Assembly: GCA_037951105.1 (NCBI GenBank)
Contig: JBAMJV010003290.1
Location: 1-64,000 of the forward strand
Reading direction: 5' to 3'
DNA from: Echinarachnius parma
Lineage: Eukaryota > Echinodermata > Echinoidea > Clypeasteroida > Echinarachniidae
Length of the DNA: 64,000 bases
Shown here: positions 1 to 12,187 of the stretch, in pieces
Position numbering within the stretch: position 1 is the first letter of the stretch
Layout of the letters: each line of letters starts with the position of its first letter
Notes under the pieces: model-generated
What the model was told of the DNA's origin: nothing
Databases searched by the model: none
What the model saw: the letters and a program-made list of their open reading frames with translations, nothing else
Program-made: the position numbers and the translations under genes

Positions 1-462
1 TGCATATTTTTCAGCTGCTACTAAGCCATAATTAGCGATAACGAACAAGTCTTGAGCTAATAGTAATAAGTTATTAAATCTGAGCAGTTTATAAATACCA
101 TCGCATGATCAGTCTGGCAAAAAACCTTTTGATGCACACATTAATAGCAAGAATCATGTTTTTCCTGGGAGCTAGACAATGTCTACGCGTGTTTATATAA
201 TATAGGAACCATATAATTTTGCATGAGACACACCAAACTCATTACACACTAACTGCTAAATTTGGCTAATGTGGTAAATCATACATTGTTACTCATACTT
301 CAAAATGTTCCGACAAAATATGAAAAAATAATTTTCGGAAACATTATTTGATACATCCTGCAGCTTTTAATTGCTCTGTGGTTGCAAATGTTGGTTAACT
401 TTGTTTGCCATTGCAGCTATGAATTACTGTATTTAACAACATTTGGTGTAAATGTATACAAT

Positions 463-1153
463 AGGGCATGACACTAGCTAGCATTTGCCTTATTGCCCCT
501 GGCAAGCACAAATTGATGTCGGGCAAGTAAAATGTCATAAATGGTCTAGTTTAGTTGCCCAATCCAACTAATATTTCTGTTCAACTACAAGAAAATTGTT
601 GTTCCTTAATACGTGTAAACTTGAAACAAACAAGAAATTTGCCAAATGGATTGGGCTATGTACCTAATGCGGTTCATTCTTCTTTTGTGTCACATTGTTG
701 TTTGTTTGTTTTTTTTGGGGGGGGGGGGGGGGCAAATACATTTTCTGGTTGGGCTAGTAAACTGTGAGAAATCAAGATTTTACTTGCCAGAGCGGGCAAG
801 TAGAAAATAAAGTTTAAAAAGAAAATAAAGTGTGTTGAGGGATGGTGAAAACAAAATTGGTGTAGTGAGACTTGACGTCATTTCTCTCTTAAGGATGGAA
901 AGGGCTATTAAGACACCAGCAGCAAATTTTTATTTTTTGTGTGTCCCATTGTTTTGTTTTTCGGGCAAGTAAAATGTGAAAATCATGACTGGGCAAGTAG
1001 AACAAAAAAAATAATAATGTGGAGGCTTCGCGTACAGTACATGTATGTGTGTTGAGGGATGGTTAAAAAAAAAAGATGGTGTGGTGAGACTGAGACTTGA
1101 CGTCACTTCTCTTGAAGGACTGGAAAGGGGGCTATTAAGGCACCAGCTGCGGT
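463..1153 (+). repeat. family A element with an internal tandem duplication
   Basis: It opens with a diverged ATGACACTAGC end and GGGCAAGTAAAAT motifs typical of family A. The second half is duplicated: about 735-927 and 955-1153 share a GGGCAAGTAGAA motif, then GTGTTGAGGGATGG, then GAGACTTGACGTCA and a CTATTAAG-CACCAGC ending. A poly-G run lies at 715-732. Confidence 0.6.
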
Positions 1154-1314
1154 TCTTTGGGATCACCAGTCAACAGGGATAGATAGACTAGAAGTAGATG
1201 GATGGACGGAAATAAACAGAGATAGAGAGGAAGAGAGTGAGAGAGAGGGATAGAGGGGGGAAGAAGTAACCTTCATTAATCATCTGTCTGTATCTTGAGG
1301 AGATTTACATATTT

Positions 1315-1612
1315 ATTTATGTGTGTGTGCGTGTGTGTGTGTTTGTGTATTTTGTGTGTTTGTGTGTTTTTGTATGTGTGTGTGTTTTTATATGCGTGTG
1401 TATGTGTGTGTGCTTGTGTTTGTGTGTTAGTATTTGTGTGTGTTTTGTGTTTGTGTGTGTGTATGTGTGTGCATTTGTGTGTGTGTTTTGTGTTTGTGTG
1501 CTTGTGTATTGTTTTGTGTTTGTGTGTGCGTTTGTATGAGCATGTGTGTGCATGTTTGCGTGCATATGTGTGCATGTTTGCACGCATATATGTGTGTGTG
1601 CTTTTTTTGTGT
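1315..1612 (+). repeat. TG-rich microsatellite, about 300 bases
   Basis: Imperfect (TG)n with T and A interruptions. It keeps frames open on both strands and creates Cys/Val- or His/Thr-rich false proteins. Confidence 0.95.
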
Positions 1613-1925
1613 GTGAATTATAAATTAATATTTTGTTTTGGTTCTGGAGTGCCGTCAGACAGGATTAGCATTTCCTTCTTGCGACATCATAATTTCATGA
1701 CGTATCTTGGCTAGGATTTTGATTAATGCATTTCGTGTCTTCATTTTTATTGGTAAAGAAAAAAAAAAAGAGGACAATGATTTACATATATTTTACACAT
1801 TATATGAGTGTATTTCATAATTATTATCTTATTGTGCATAATCATGCACTGCTAGTTGAGTCTGCATTACTGCTATTGTTTATGAATTCACAACATTTGT
1901 TGTCTTTCAAACAACAGTGAAAAAA

Positions 1926-2106
1926 AAAAAACTTTGGGGGTCCAGGGCGAATTCGCCCCCGAAATGCCCAAATGAGTCCCCCCCCCCCCAAAAAAAAAAA
2001 TAATAAAAAATAATAATAGAACCCCAATAAATTTGTATAGATTTCAATACAAAGCAAATTGTTTAGTGTAATTTTCATGCAGGCAAGCTTGAAAGTAGCC
2101 CCTCCA
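1926..2106 (+). repeat. family G short element
   Basis: Reads GGGCGAATTCGCCCCCGAAATG, then poly-C/poly-A, then GCAGGCAAGCTTGAAAGTAGCCCC. The same order recurs at 44270-44400 and, inverted, at 3010-3160 and 39365-39515. Confidence 0.55.
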
Positions 2107-2924
2107 AAAATCTATTTCATTCATTCAATCATGTGATTTCATATCATACTTTTAATGCTAACCATCTGGATGTTTGAACAGTACATTCATGTTCATGGAC
2201 ATAATACACAATTTGTAGTTTTAATTTCTACCGCGGTAGTATGAGTTTCAGCTCAGGGAAATTGGCCGAGACGTTTACCGCCCCTCCCCTCTGGAGAATT
2301 CCCAAAATAGACTTTTTGTTTACATAAATACATGTTGCAAACATTCGTGATCCGGTATTTTCCCCAATTGAGTAACTTTTTATACACGCATGTATGTTTG
2401 AGTATCAGTATGTATCAGGGTGGGGAATTTTTTCTTTCTTTCTATTTTGAAATATTTCAAACATAATGCATACAAAACAAAACAAAACAATTTTTTCTAC
2501 AATGTATGTTTCTTGTTACATCATGTTTCATTCAGTTTGTATTTTATTTATAAAGAAGTGAAACTAATTTTGAACCAGAGTGGTGATAGAATGTATTTTT
2601 AGTGAAAAACACACCAGGAGGGAAACCTGACAAATTGAAGTGTGCAGAAAATTGTATTTTAGGCAGAACTTTCTTATGTACAGTACTTGAACATCTTTGG
2701 GACATATACATGTACTCAGTTACGAGGAAAGGACATATTTTGAAGGAAAATACAACAACTATCTACACATGTATGAGAGACGAAGACACTTCCACTTGAT
2801 CTGAGTGTTTAATGCCATGTTATCATTGTTTTGATATATAAGGTAAGGCTTGCTAGATCTTGGGTAAGTTAGTTAGAAATCGTTAGGTTTCGAATATTGT
2901 TCAGAAGGGGGATTGTTGTATTTA

Positions 2925-3165
2925 TTTGTATTTTATTATTTTATTTATTTATTTGTTTACTAATTTATTATTATTATTATTATTATTATTTATTATTATT
3001 ATTATAAATTTTTTTTTTTTTTTGGGGTGGGGGGGGGGTTGCTACTTTTCAAGCTCGCCTGCATGAAAAAAAGCACTCTAAAATTTGTTCTACATTGAAC
3101 TTTATGCAAATTTACAGGGGCATTTCTTTTTGGTATTTTGGGGACTAGATCGCGCTGAGATCCCC
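2925..3165 (-). repeat. (TTA)n tract followed by family G element
   Basis: An ATT/TTA microsatellite leads into a poly-G run and the reverse complement of family G (CTACTTTTCAAGCTCGCCTG to GGACTAGATCGCGCTGAG). Confidence 0.5.
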
Positions 3166-3171
3166 ACAGTG

Positions 3172-3490
3172 ATACAAACTTGGACTCTTCCAGCTGCCTG
3201 CATGTACAGTGTTTATAAAAAGTCCTTCATGTTCACGTATTAGAGGAGAAACAAGAATTGACAATAAATACATTTAAAAATAAACGAGGCAGAAGGGAAC
3301 TTGGACTGCGTACAAACTTTCAGTGCCCTGCATGTACACTACAGTGTTTACAAAGTATCTTTCGCTTAAGATTGGAAAAGCAAGATATTATGTGCTCGGG
3401 AGAGAATGCAACTTGGATCGTGTACAATAATTTTGAGTGCCCTGCATGCACACGGTGCTCATGAAATATCTTTCACGTATGATATCTACT
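3172..3490 (+). repeat. tandem array, three diverged units of about 115 bases
   Basis: Units begin near 3176, 3298 and 3411 with AACTTGGA, and each contains GCCTGCATG-ACA followed by a TATCTTTC-like end. A (GA)n run follows at 3540-3560. Confidence 0.6.
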
Positions 3491-4059
3491 GTGGACATAG
3501 CGTGTGGTGACCACATAGAGAGAAGGCGCAAGAACGTGAAAGAGAGAGAGAGAGAGATACGACCCCTTTCACACCGAGAACGTTTTGGAAGTAGTGTGAC
3601 TAGTCTGTCGCAAGTCTTACTAGGGACTTTCTGATCCTACTGGTATTTGATGTCGTCGGCTCGCATGTCGATATGATCCGGGATATCAGTCACAGATGCT
3701 AAGATTGCAGATTTCTAATGATATTATCCATCAAGTTTTCCAAGTCTTTTCAAATATTTATATTATACTAATCACCGAGACTGATTTTGATGTGAAAAGG
3801 TTAGGATAGAAAGTAAGAGAGAGAGAGAGAGAGAGCGATAGGGGGAGGAAAGGGGAGGGGTAGAGAAGGGGTAATTGGTGGAATCTGTCCTGTCTATCTA
3901 CAGCCTGAACGTTTGACCCCGCGTCCTGGTTGTCCATGTATGTAGGACTAGGAGTGAAGGATAGGGTGAGGGGATGGCATGCCTGCTTAACCCATTAACC
4001 CACTGACTACAGGCAACCTGGTATACCATACTGTAAGCCTACACACTAACCTTTTTTCT

Positions 4060-4306
4060 GTACTGGCCCGTTAGGGCAAGTAAAATCATAAATTTCTACA
4101 TTTTACTTGCCCAGATATAAATTTAGTTGCCCTCTTACTTCTAGATGGAATTTACACGTATGAAATTATATTGTTCTCTCATAGTTGAACAGTTATTGAG
4201 TTGCCCGATTGGGCAAGCAAACTTGACAACTTATTAAATTGTACTTGCCCGACACTTATTTTTACTTGCCCCGGGCAAGCGGGCAAGTGCTAGTGTCGAG
4301 CCCTGC
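4060..4306 (-). repeat. family A element, reverse orientation
   Basis: Carries GGGCAAGTAAAAT, TTTACTTGCCC and a closing AGTGTCGAGCCCTG, the reverse complement of the family A start. Confidence 0.65.
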
Positions 4307-4314
4307 ATACTGTA

Positions 4315-4363
4315 TTAACCCCTATGTGAATTAGGATATCGAGGAGAGAACACGATGGGTTAA
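4315..4363. repeat. miniature TTAACCC-ended element, 49 bases
   Basis: TTAACCC at the left and GGGTTAA at the right suggest a very short TTAA-flanked MITE relic. A second example lies at 7295-7374. Confidence 0.35.
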
Positions 4364-4592
4364 GCTCTGTTTTATCTCCTGGCCAGCTTGATGATGAGGA
4401 ATGTGAACTTGATGGGTGGCGCTGGGGCAGGGAGGGATGGGAAGTATGAGTGAAGGTCTGAGGGTTGCAAGCAAAAAATGGTCCCATGCATGCACCTCGA
4501 TCTCATTCAATGGTGAATCACTTCTCTGCCTTTTTGGCTTTAGACCTTCATGCGTAGCATTTTAAAAGTAATTTTATGCCATTTTACATGCC

Positions 4593-4857
4593 ATTATGGA
4601 CTGCGGATTGCCAGAATGGCCCTAACTTGTTTGTTGGTTTCGAGCATAAATTTAGTGATTCCATGCCATTTCCGGTGCAGGGTTTATATAGTCAATTTCA
4701 GACGTCAAACCCCTAAACATATCATGGACTGCAAGTTGCTAGAATGGGCCTTACTCGTTTTGTCAATTTCAAGCATAAATTTATGGATTTCATGCCATTT
4801 ATGATGGTGTGTAGGGCTATAGTCAATTTCAGATGGCAAACCCCTACCCAAATTATG
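4593..4857 (+). repeat. tandem duplication, two units of about 130 bases
   Basis: Both units start ATGGACTGC and share TTTCGAGCATAAATTTA-like, CATGCCATTT and ATAGTCAATTTCAGA segments, ending in CAAACCCCTA. Confidence 0.7.
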
Positions 4858-5611
4858 AATATAGAAAGAATTTGTGGACAAAACCTTAAATTGTTCTGGT
4901 TAGTGATTTATATATATGACGTTATTCAATACCTAATAATAAACTACTGTATACCCTAAATTCTAACCAAGTGTAATAAATCATAGCAAAATGGTTCATT
5001 GTGTTCTGAACAATATGGGATCTGTTATTCCTTTTTTTAGTATTACAAACAAGGACTGTTATAAGCTATGAAAGAGGACACATTTCTCAGGAGGACAAGT
5101 TTCACAGGTACATCTAATAATTGCAATCCACACTATTTTTCACACTGAATTTACTTAATTGAGTAAATAAACAAATAGAAACAATATTTAAATAGCATAC
5201 ATGTGTGTGCGTGTCATTTTACTGTAGATTTGAGCCAGTGATAGAAACAAAAAATCATAACTTTTGTCCTTGAATTCTTCCTAGAGTTAAAGACTCGGAC
5301 ACTTTTCTCAGGGGGACATGTTTCCCCCGCTGTGGGAGACGCAGCCACTAACTTGTAAAAGCCACGGTCAGCACACCGCGGGGTCATGGGAAACTGCATC
5401 ACGCTGCGCACACCGCAGCTAAACGCAATTCAGGCATCCCGTTTTTTCCCCCCCCCCCCCCATGAACCTTGGGAAATTGGGACACTGTCTGTGATAAAAA
5501 GTGCAGTACATCACAAATGCGTATAGTACTAGTAGTATGTAGATTTTATAGACAGGGAATGTGTATAGTAGTTTAGTACAGTATGTAGTTTTTATAGGCT
5601 TTGAATATGTG

Positions 5612-5994
5612 TTTAAAGGGACTTAGTAACATTGTCCAAATCCTCAAAATAAAATTTTAATTCTAGCGGTTCCCTTATACCTTGTTGTATTCGTATTAAC
5701 AATAAAATCATGGGACCTGTTTCAGTTTTTCAAATTTCCCTTTCATTACAAAGATATGTATGATTGAAGTATTCAGATAAGAAAAACTCTGGGCGAGTTT
5801 TTCTTCCGTGTACAAAGTGAGTGCAGTGAGTTACTGAATATCACTTTGCATTTTCACTCATTGGCCATACAATGTCCATTTGACTTGAAATTTTCACACA
5901 ATACCCTGTGGACATATAAGATAACAACAATATACATTGCATCAACCATTCATCACATTTTGCACATGTCAACAAAGTTACTAGATCCCTTTAA
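5612..5994 (-). mobile_element. family C TTAA-flanked MITE, complete
   Basis: Bounded by TTAA at both ends. Terminal inverted repeats read TTAAAGGGACTTAGTAAC and, on the other side, GTTACTAGATCCCTTTAA. No coding capacity. Length 383. By eye it matches the copy at 62679-63064 in inverted orientation with about 17 differences. The TTAA target and TTAAAGG ends fit T2-type/piggyBac-like MITEs; the family name is inference. Confidence 0.85.
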
Positions 5995-6041
5995 AGAGAG
6001 AGTTTATAACTGTCTGTGTGGAGAAAGTTGCGCATAGCCAT

Positions 6042-6330
6042 GGCTGGACACTATCACTTGCCCGATTGCCCAGGGCAAGTCAATCATTTATGTCGGGCAA
6101 GTAAAATTTCATAAATGGTCTAGTTTAGGTTGCCCTGATAATTGGTCAACTAACATAATTTCTGTTCAACTACGAGAGACAAATGTAGTTCCTTCAAACC
6201 ATGTAAAAGTCCTGTATCTCAAGTCAATTTTCCGGTTGGGAAAGTAAAATTGGAAAAATTTAATGGTTTTACTTGCCCGAATGGGTTAGTAACAAAAAAA
6301 TAAAATGAGCGTGTGGAGGCTTGGCTTGGC
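6042..6330 (+). repeat. family A element
   Basis: Starts GGCTGGACACTATCACTTGC, contains several GGGCAAGT motifs, and ends in GTGTGGAGGCTTGGC as other copies do. Confidence 0.7.
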
Positions 6331-6360
6331 TTAGCAAACTGATTCCTGTCACGCATCTCA

Positions 6361-6864
6361 CCTCGTGTTCACACACAACATTTTCAGCCCTTAATCATGA
6401 CTAAAGAATCAGCAGCTGACTATAGAATCAGCTTCTCATTAAAAATTCCTGTGTCTGAACGCTTACTAACGAAACGTCGTATCGCTAGTGATGACTAACG
6501 AAACGCGGGTTTTATCGTCGTTTCGTACGAGAGCTGACTATAGAATCGCGTAAATTCTGTGTGTGAACAACCGTAACTCGCTAATCATGACTAAGTGGGC
6601 GTGGCTTAATGCGAACGTTCGCACAGCTGCAGCGAGACAGCGCAGACAGAAAAAAATGACAACACACTGCGCAGTAGCAAACTGCGCACTTATACGATGT
6701 TCGGGGGGTTCGGCACCACCTGGAAAACAGATGTTGTTCTGTTGCTCTGTGCGTGTGAACATATACCAGGTTTGATTTAATCATCACTAGCGAAACGTCG
6801 TATCGCTAGTGATGATTCTATAGAGATGATTAAGGGATGAAAATTTTTGTGTGTGAACACGGGG
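6361..6864. mobile_element. inverted-repeat DNA element with CGTGTTCACACAC ends
   Basis: The left end (CGTGTTCACACACAACATTT then TCAGCCCTTAATCAT) is mirrored at the right with about three mismatches in 36 bases. Inside, GAAACGTCGTATCGCTAG occurs at 6473-6490 and again within a hairpin at 6780-6822. The core is CpG-rich, unlike its surroundings. No transposase is encoded; the superfamily and target duplication are unclear. Confidence 0.75.
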
Positions 6865-6971
6865 TCTGTGAAAAAAAGTAGGAGTACATATGTACACATC
6901 CTGTTCTTTGAAGAAAGGTGTGCTAAACTTGGAACACAATCAGGCATCTTCAGCACACACACAATACAAGT

Positions 6972-7422
6972 TTAAAGGGATCTTTGTTGACATATATTTG
7001 TAAAAACCAACAAATGTGTATTTCTGTAATCCGAAAGATATGTCCACTGAGTTGTGTGAAAATTCCATGTTAAATGGTTAATGATCGAGTAATGAGCGAA
7101 AATTCAAAGTGATATTTGATAACTCGCTTCCATAACTATGTACGTAGTTGATATGGTCCCAGGGAGACTGTCAAAATCAAATTGAAAAACATTTCAATCA
7201 TAAATATCTTAATAACGAAAGAGAAATTTTGCATACCAAAAGTCAAAAACAATGTGAGAACTGCTAAGATGCTATTACTAGTGCTATAGTTCTCTTAACC
7301 CGTTCCCTTTGAGATTGTAAAATCCCCACAGACGTTGTACATAGCCCACCCGGTTCCCGTAAGCAACGGGTTAAAGTATTTAAATTTTTGTTGAATTTGA
7401 CAATGTTGCTGGATCCCTTTAA
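6972..7422 (+). mobile_element. family C MITE with a nested TTAACCC insert
   Basis: TTAAAGGGATCTTTGTTG at the left and CAATGTTGCTGGATCCC at the right with TTAA at both ends identify a diverged family C copy. A separate 80-base element sits inside at 7295-7374. Confidence 0.75.
7295..7374. mobile_element. 80-base TTAACCCGTT element nested in a family C MITE
   Basis: TTAACCCGTT at the left is mirrored by AACGGGTTAA at the right, giving a ten-base inverted repeat that includes TTAA. Related fragments (TTAACCCATT-GCC-ACAGG-ACCTGG) appear near 3988 and 12227, and a CCTACAGGAACCTGG relic near 56084. Confidence 0.55.
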
Positions 7423-8989
7423 CCAGAGGCGCTCACATGTACATTAAATGTATTGTACATGTGTGTGCATAGGTCTGTGCTCTGAATCGGATCACGCTGA
7501 ATCGGCCCAGCATGGAGCGTCACACATCTGTTTCGTAAATTGTCGAACTTGTGGTGTTTACGCACCGTAGGTAAACATGTATTTTTGCATGTGTGTGCTT
7601 GAAGTTGAAAGCAAACTGTGCCAGCTTGCAGGTTATAGCTAGCACTAGCAGTGGATGAGACTTGGGGCATAATTCGACAAATTGAGAACTTCACGTGACC
7701 TTTTGGAAATTCATTCATGATGCGATACGCAAGGATTCTGGAGGGGGAAAAAAAGATGGGTGTTTTTTTCATGTACATATATATACGTATACAGTACCCT
7801 ATTTTGGTGATGTGTTTATAAATACTGCGTATACACAGTGCTCGAAAGTAGCACAGGCCTGCTGGCCCGGGGGCCAATAAAATTAGTATAAAAATATGGG
7901 CCCCCAATAATCTTAACCAAAACAATAAAAAACATAAGGGAGAAATGATTTTAAAAATTAAGGAATATATAAAATGTGCCCCCCCACCCCCGTCAGTCCG
8001 ACCACGCTATGCCACTTCTCCTTGACTTGTTTATAGTATGGATGCAACAAATATATGTATCAAAAGTTGAATAACCAGGAACTTTAGACTTGGCTAGGTA
8101 TGTGGGAGATAGATAGGTGTAGGTGTATTTCAATGCAAAACTGATAAATGCCTTTTTGGTCTTATTTCAGGTAAAATTACCATTATAATATAATAATGTA
8201 ACATTTGGATTTTAAAATGATGCCTTACTCATTGCATATCAAGGTTTTAAGATTGAAAGTATCACACATTTTCTTATTATTGTCATTGTTTTTTATCACA
8301 ATTATCTAAAAAAAAAAAAAACAGTTTTTTATAATTTTTTCATTGAAACCCTTCACTTGTTTATAACCTGTCTGTCAGACAAGCCTATAGTATATGAAAC
8401 AGCAATACAAAACCTATTACAGGAAGTAAGAAAAACAGGTCACCTGTAGTACCTAGCCAACAAAAAAAGGAAAAAAAAAAGCCAGCCAATTTGCCCATGA
8501 CAGGCGGAAGCGCAAAAACAGCGTGAAGCTTTACATCCGTTGTGAAACGGCAGGCTTGCACTAAAAAAAAAAAAAAACGGCCGAAGTGAATTTGAGTATC
8601 CTTTTACAGTGCTATGTATGTCTTAATTAAACCGTCAAGGTCGGACAGCACTTTGCTACATTGGCGTTGATTAGTCTAGCTGCCTGTGTAGAATTTCGGT
8701 TCAACCAACCCCACCACCCCTCCCCTCCCCCCACCCCCCCCCCCCCCCCAAAAAAAAAGGGGGAAAGAAGAAAGAAAAAAAACATTAAACAATATATGGA
8801 GGCTCCGGTGATTAAGTCCCCCAAAATGTTCACCCAAACTATTCATGAAATGCCAGCAATCAGTCATTGATAATGAATTATTTGTTGCTCAAGCAAGCGT
8901 CATGTATGGTTGCTAGTAACAACAATTATTCAATATGAATACATGATAGTGCATGTCAAACGTTAACCTGTCTTAGAAAAAAAATCAAT

Positions 8990-9070
8990 GTTATGGAACC
9001 TGTCTACAGAGTTCACTTTTATACTAAAGCCACTTTTCTTGTTTCCCATATAGGTGCTCACTGTATACAG
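8990..9070 (-). repeat. family B fragment
   Basis: GGAACCTGTCTACAGAG, CCACTTTTCTTGTTTCCC and CACTGTATACAGG are internal family B motifs without intact ends. Confidence 0.45.
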
Positions 9071-9534
9071 GATTCCCTTTTTTATGAATACATAAGAAAA
9101 CTTCCATATCCATTTTCACATACATGTAAACATTTAGTTCGGGTTTAGGGATCTGTTGTGCTGAGAAACCCCCCTTCTGTGGGCCCCTGCTTTGGGGAAT
9201 CCCCATTTCTTTACCCTGTGGCTGTGTACCCAAGTGCGCGCAGTGACACATTCTACTGCTGTTCCCACATGTACGAACAATGCACGCACATTGCACATTC
9301 CCACACTAACACTCTCATTATACCTAGGTATCCATAGATCTATGAACAAAGGTCATATTACTATAGTTGTTTTACAAACCCTTTGCCTATGGGAACTGGG
9401 TGAGTCCTGTATTAACTCTGGGTATTTCAGAATATAGTAGGGAAAGGGTGGATACACATAATCTTATAAGATTAATTGATTTTCTCTTGATCAGTCCGTG
9501 ATCAGTAAATATTTGCAAATGTGTTTCAAATCTA

Positions 9535-9672
9535 GGCGCCGTTGCAGAACGAGTTGCAATTGATTGTGAAGTCAGAAAATATGCATATTTAAACAGATTT
9601 AATCAGATTTGTGCATTTAAGCACATGTTCTGACTTTTAAGTAATCGCAACTTTACAATTGACTGCAACATC
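9535..9672. mobile_element. family P foldback, old copy
   Basis: GCCGTTGCAGAACGAGTTGC at the left and GCAACTTTACAATTGACTGC at the right form diverged inverted arms, matching the clearer copy at 33225-33395. Confidence 0.5.
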
Positions 9673-10771
9673 CCTTCATCTTCATGTTAAATACTGTAAG
9701 TGATATGCGTCGCTATTTTCAAACACTGAAAAAGATTGATTTTGTATAATGTATGTGTGCAGTAATATTAGAGTTTCTATGCATATATACATATGTAGAA
9801 ACATCATTTCTATTGATCAAATGTTGATTGACGAACCCCGTAATCTCGCCTGTGATCACAAGGACGGTTAGATTTTTATCTTGGGTTATGTTATTGTTAT
9901 GGATACATGTATACATACATTCATTTTTTTAACATGGCTATTCATTATCATTCCTAATAATCGCTTACAAGTAGACATCGATTGTGCCACATTCCTGCAT
10001 GAACAGTGAGCTAGTGCGCACACCCACTCTGTACTGTAGTTAGTACTCTCAATGCCTAGACTATGAATAGGGTATTGGACTCGTCACACTCGAGCGCAAC
10101 CATAGCATCGCGAGGGTTAACAGGTATCCGTGGGCCTGGATACAGTACATGACTGAACAGGAAGAGGTGAAGGGAATAATTGCCCAATTGTGCGTGTTTT
10201 CACTGAATTGCAAATTTTGTCCCCCTATATCCATCATCCCAGTATAATATTGCTGCCAGTGCGTGCATGTATATATTATATCTATATATATATAGCGTGG
10301 TGGTGTGCTACTGTTTACACACATGTATGAATCCATTGATTTTGTCAGCGCTGCCAGTTGGTGCAGCCGTTGCCACGGTGATGTTGACAACAACCCTCGG
10401 CCAGGCATAACATCCTACCTAGCCCTTCTTGACAATTTGTTGTATTATACTACTATAGTTTACATAGATATGATAGTGATACTGATACTCGTTTCGTCAA
10501 GCTTAGGTGGTTAGGAGCAATGGAAGGAGGACATGGGGATTCAGGGTGATTAGTAGTCTTGTTTTATATGTTTTATCTCTAAACTAGGTAACCTGTTATC
10601 CCCCCCCAAAAAAAAAAAAAAAGAAGAAGAAAGAAACATGTATTTAATTTTGTTATTATTACTTTTTCTTTTTACTTTCCCCCCATAAACAAGTGAAGTG
10701 GAATGGCAATGCATTATTTTCAGATTTTGCAGGCTAAATTTCGCGGTACATTTTTGCTGCTATACATAATG

Positions 10772-10888
10772 CAGTCAAACCTCGAGAGGTTCTGCAACAC
10801 TGGTTTTCTCTGCTGGGGAACACTTGTGGTGGCCACTATAGGCAGGTTGGCTTCTATAGACAGGTGGCTACTAATACAGATTTGACTG
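10772..10888. mobile_element. family B pogo/Tigger-like MITE, 117 bases
   Basis: CAGTCAAACCTCGAGAGG at the left and CAGATTTGACTG followed by TA at the right. The interior has the family motif GGTGGCCACTATAGGCAGG. TA targets and CAG-starting ends fit the Tc1/mariner-pogo group. Confidence 0.7.
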
Positions 10889-11392
10889 TATACTCATTTG
10901 ACATTTCAATTGATTAACTACCCTGAGAATAGAAACGGGAAAGAATGGATAAATTCAAGGTGCAGATTCATGGCTAGGAATCAGTCTAAATCAATGTATA
11001 AATCCTTTCTCCGGGCGATGGCAAAAATGAGGAATCGGTCATACAGTAACATACATTGTAGGTTTACAAAGAAAAGGCTTCACGAGTTCATGAATAATAC
11101 GAGCCAAAGTCCTTGCGAGATAACGAATCCATCTGCCGGGATGTGATATTAATATCATGCAATTCATAATTTACAGATTATCTCCTTTAACAAAAAAAAA
11201 AGTTTACTTTCAAGTGTTTTGACTTGCATGATAATCATCTCAAAGCCATTTATAATGACAGTTTTTTCCCTTATTATTGGACACGCGCAATCACTGCGGA
11301 CATGATGTACAATTTCTACTTGTTAAAAATTAGATATTTCATACTGTATGCATAATTTCATTGTGCGTCTACTGTCTTGTGGCACACAGTGG

Positions 11393-12187
11393 TACAGTCA
11401 AACCTGTCTAAACTAAAGGGAGACAGAAAAGTGTTCTTCATCAGCAGTTGGTCTCTATCTTATAGACAGGTTCATTTACATGCAAACGGCATTCGAGTGT
11501 CGAGGGAGTCAAGATTAGTGGTCTCTATAGACAGGTTCATTTACATGTGTATGCAAACTGCATTCGAGGGACGAGGGAGTCAAGATTAGTGGTCTCTGTA
11601 GACAGGTTCATTTACGTATGCAAACTGCATTCGAGGGACGAGGGAGTTGAGATTAGTGGTCTCTATAGACAGGTTCATTTACGTGCAAACTGCATTCGAG
11701 GGACGAGGGAGACAAGATAAGTGGTCTCTATAGACAGGTTCATTTACATGTGTATGCAAACTGTATTCGAGGGACGAGGGAGTCAAGATTAGTGGTCTCT
11801 ATAGACAGGTTCATTTACGTATGCAAACTGTATTCGAGGGACGAGGGAGTCAAGATTAGTGGTCTCTATAGACAGGTTCATTTACGTATGCAAACTGCAT
11901 TCGAGGGTCAAGGGAGACAAGATAAGTGGTCTCTATAGACAGGTTCATTTACATGTGTATGCAAACTGCATTCGAGGGACGAGGGAGTCAAGATTAGTGG
12001 TCTCTATAGACAGGTTCATTTACATGCAAACTTCATTCGAGGGACGAGGGAGTCGAGATAAGTGGTCTCTATAGACAGGTTCATTTACGTGCAAACTGCA
12101 TTCGAGGGACGAGGGAGTCAAGATTAGTGGTCTCTATAGACAGGTGGTCTCTATATACAGGTGGTTGGTGGAGCAGGTTTGACTGTA
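11393..12187. mobile_element. family B MITE enlarged by an internal minisatellite
   Basis: TACAGTCAAACCTGTCT at the left and GCAGGTTTGACTGTA at the right give matching inverted ends with TA duplications. The element is about 795 bases instead of the usual 120-200 because its interior has expanded into a tandem array (11457-12150). Open frames across it are by-products. Confidence 0.85.
11457..12150 (+). repeat. minisatellite of about ten 62-71-base units inside the MITE
   Basis: Each unit carries TCTATAGACAGGTTCATTTA, a short variable ACATG/ACGTATG spacer, CAAACTGCATTCGAGGG, ACGAGGGAG and AGATTAGTGG. Spacer length variants (ACATGTGTATG, ACGTATG, ACGTG, ACATG) recur in a mixed order. Confidence 0.9.

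Noticed and set aside
1276-1714. Cys/Val- and His/Thr-rich open frames on both strands
   Set aside because: They are translations of the TG microsatellite.
7419-7925. 168-codon minus-strand open frame
   Set aside because: It starts in a repeat fragment, crosses the edge of a family C MITE, has no recognisable domain and no coding composition.
10305-10514. Frame with GDVDNNPRPG, reminiscent of a 2A ribosome-skipping motif
   Set aside because: The essential NPGP is absent and no LINE or downstream coding sequence follows.
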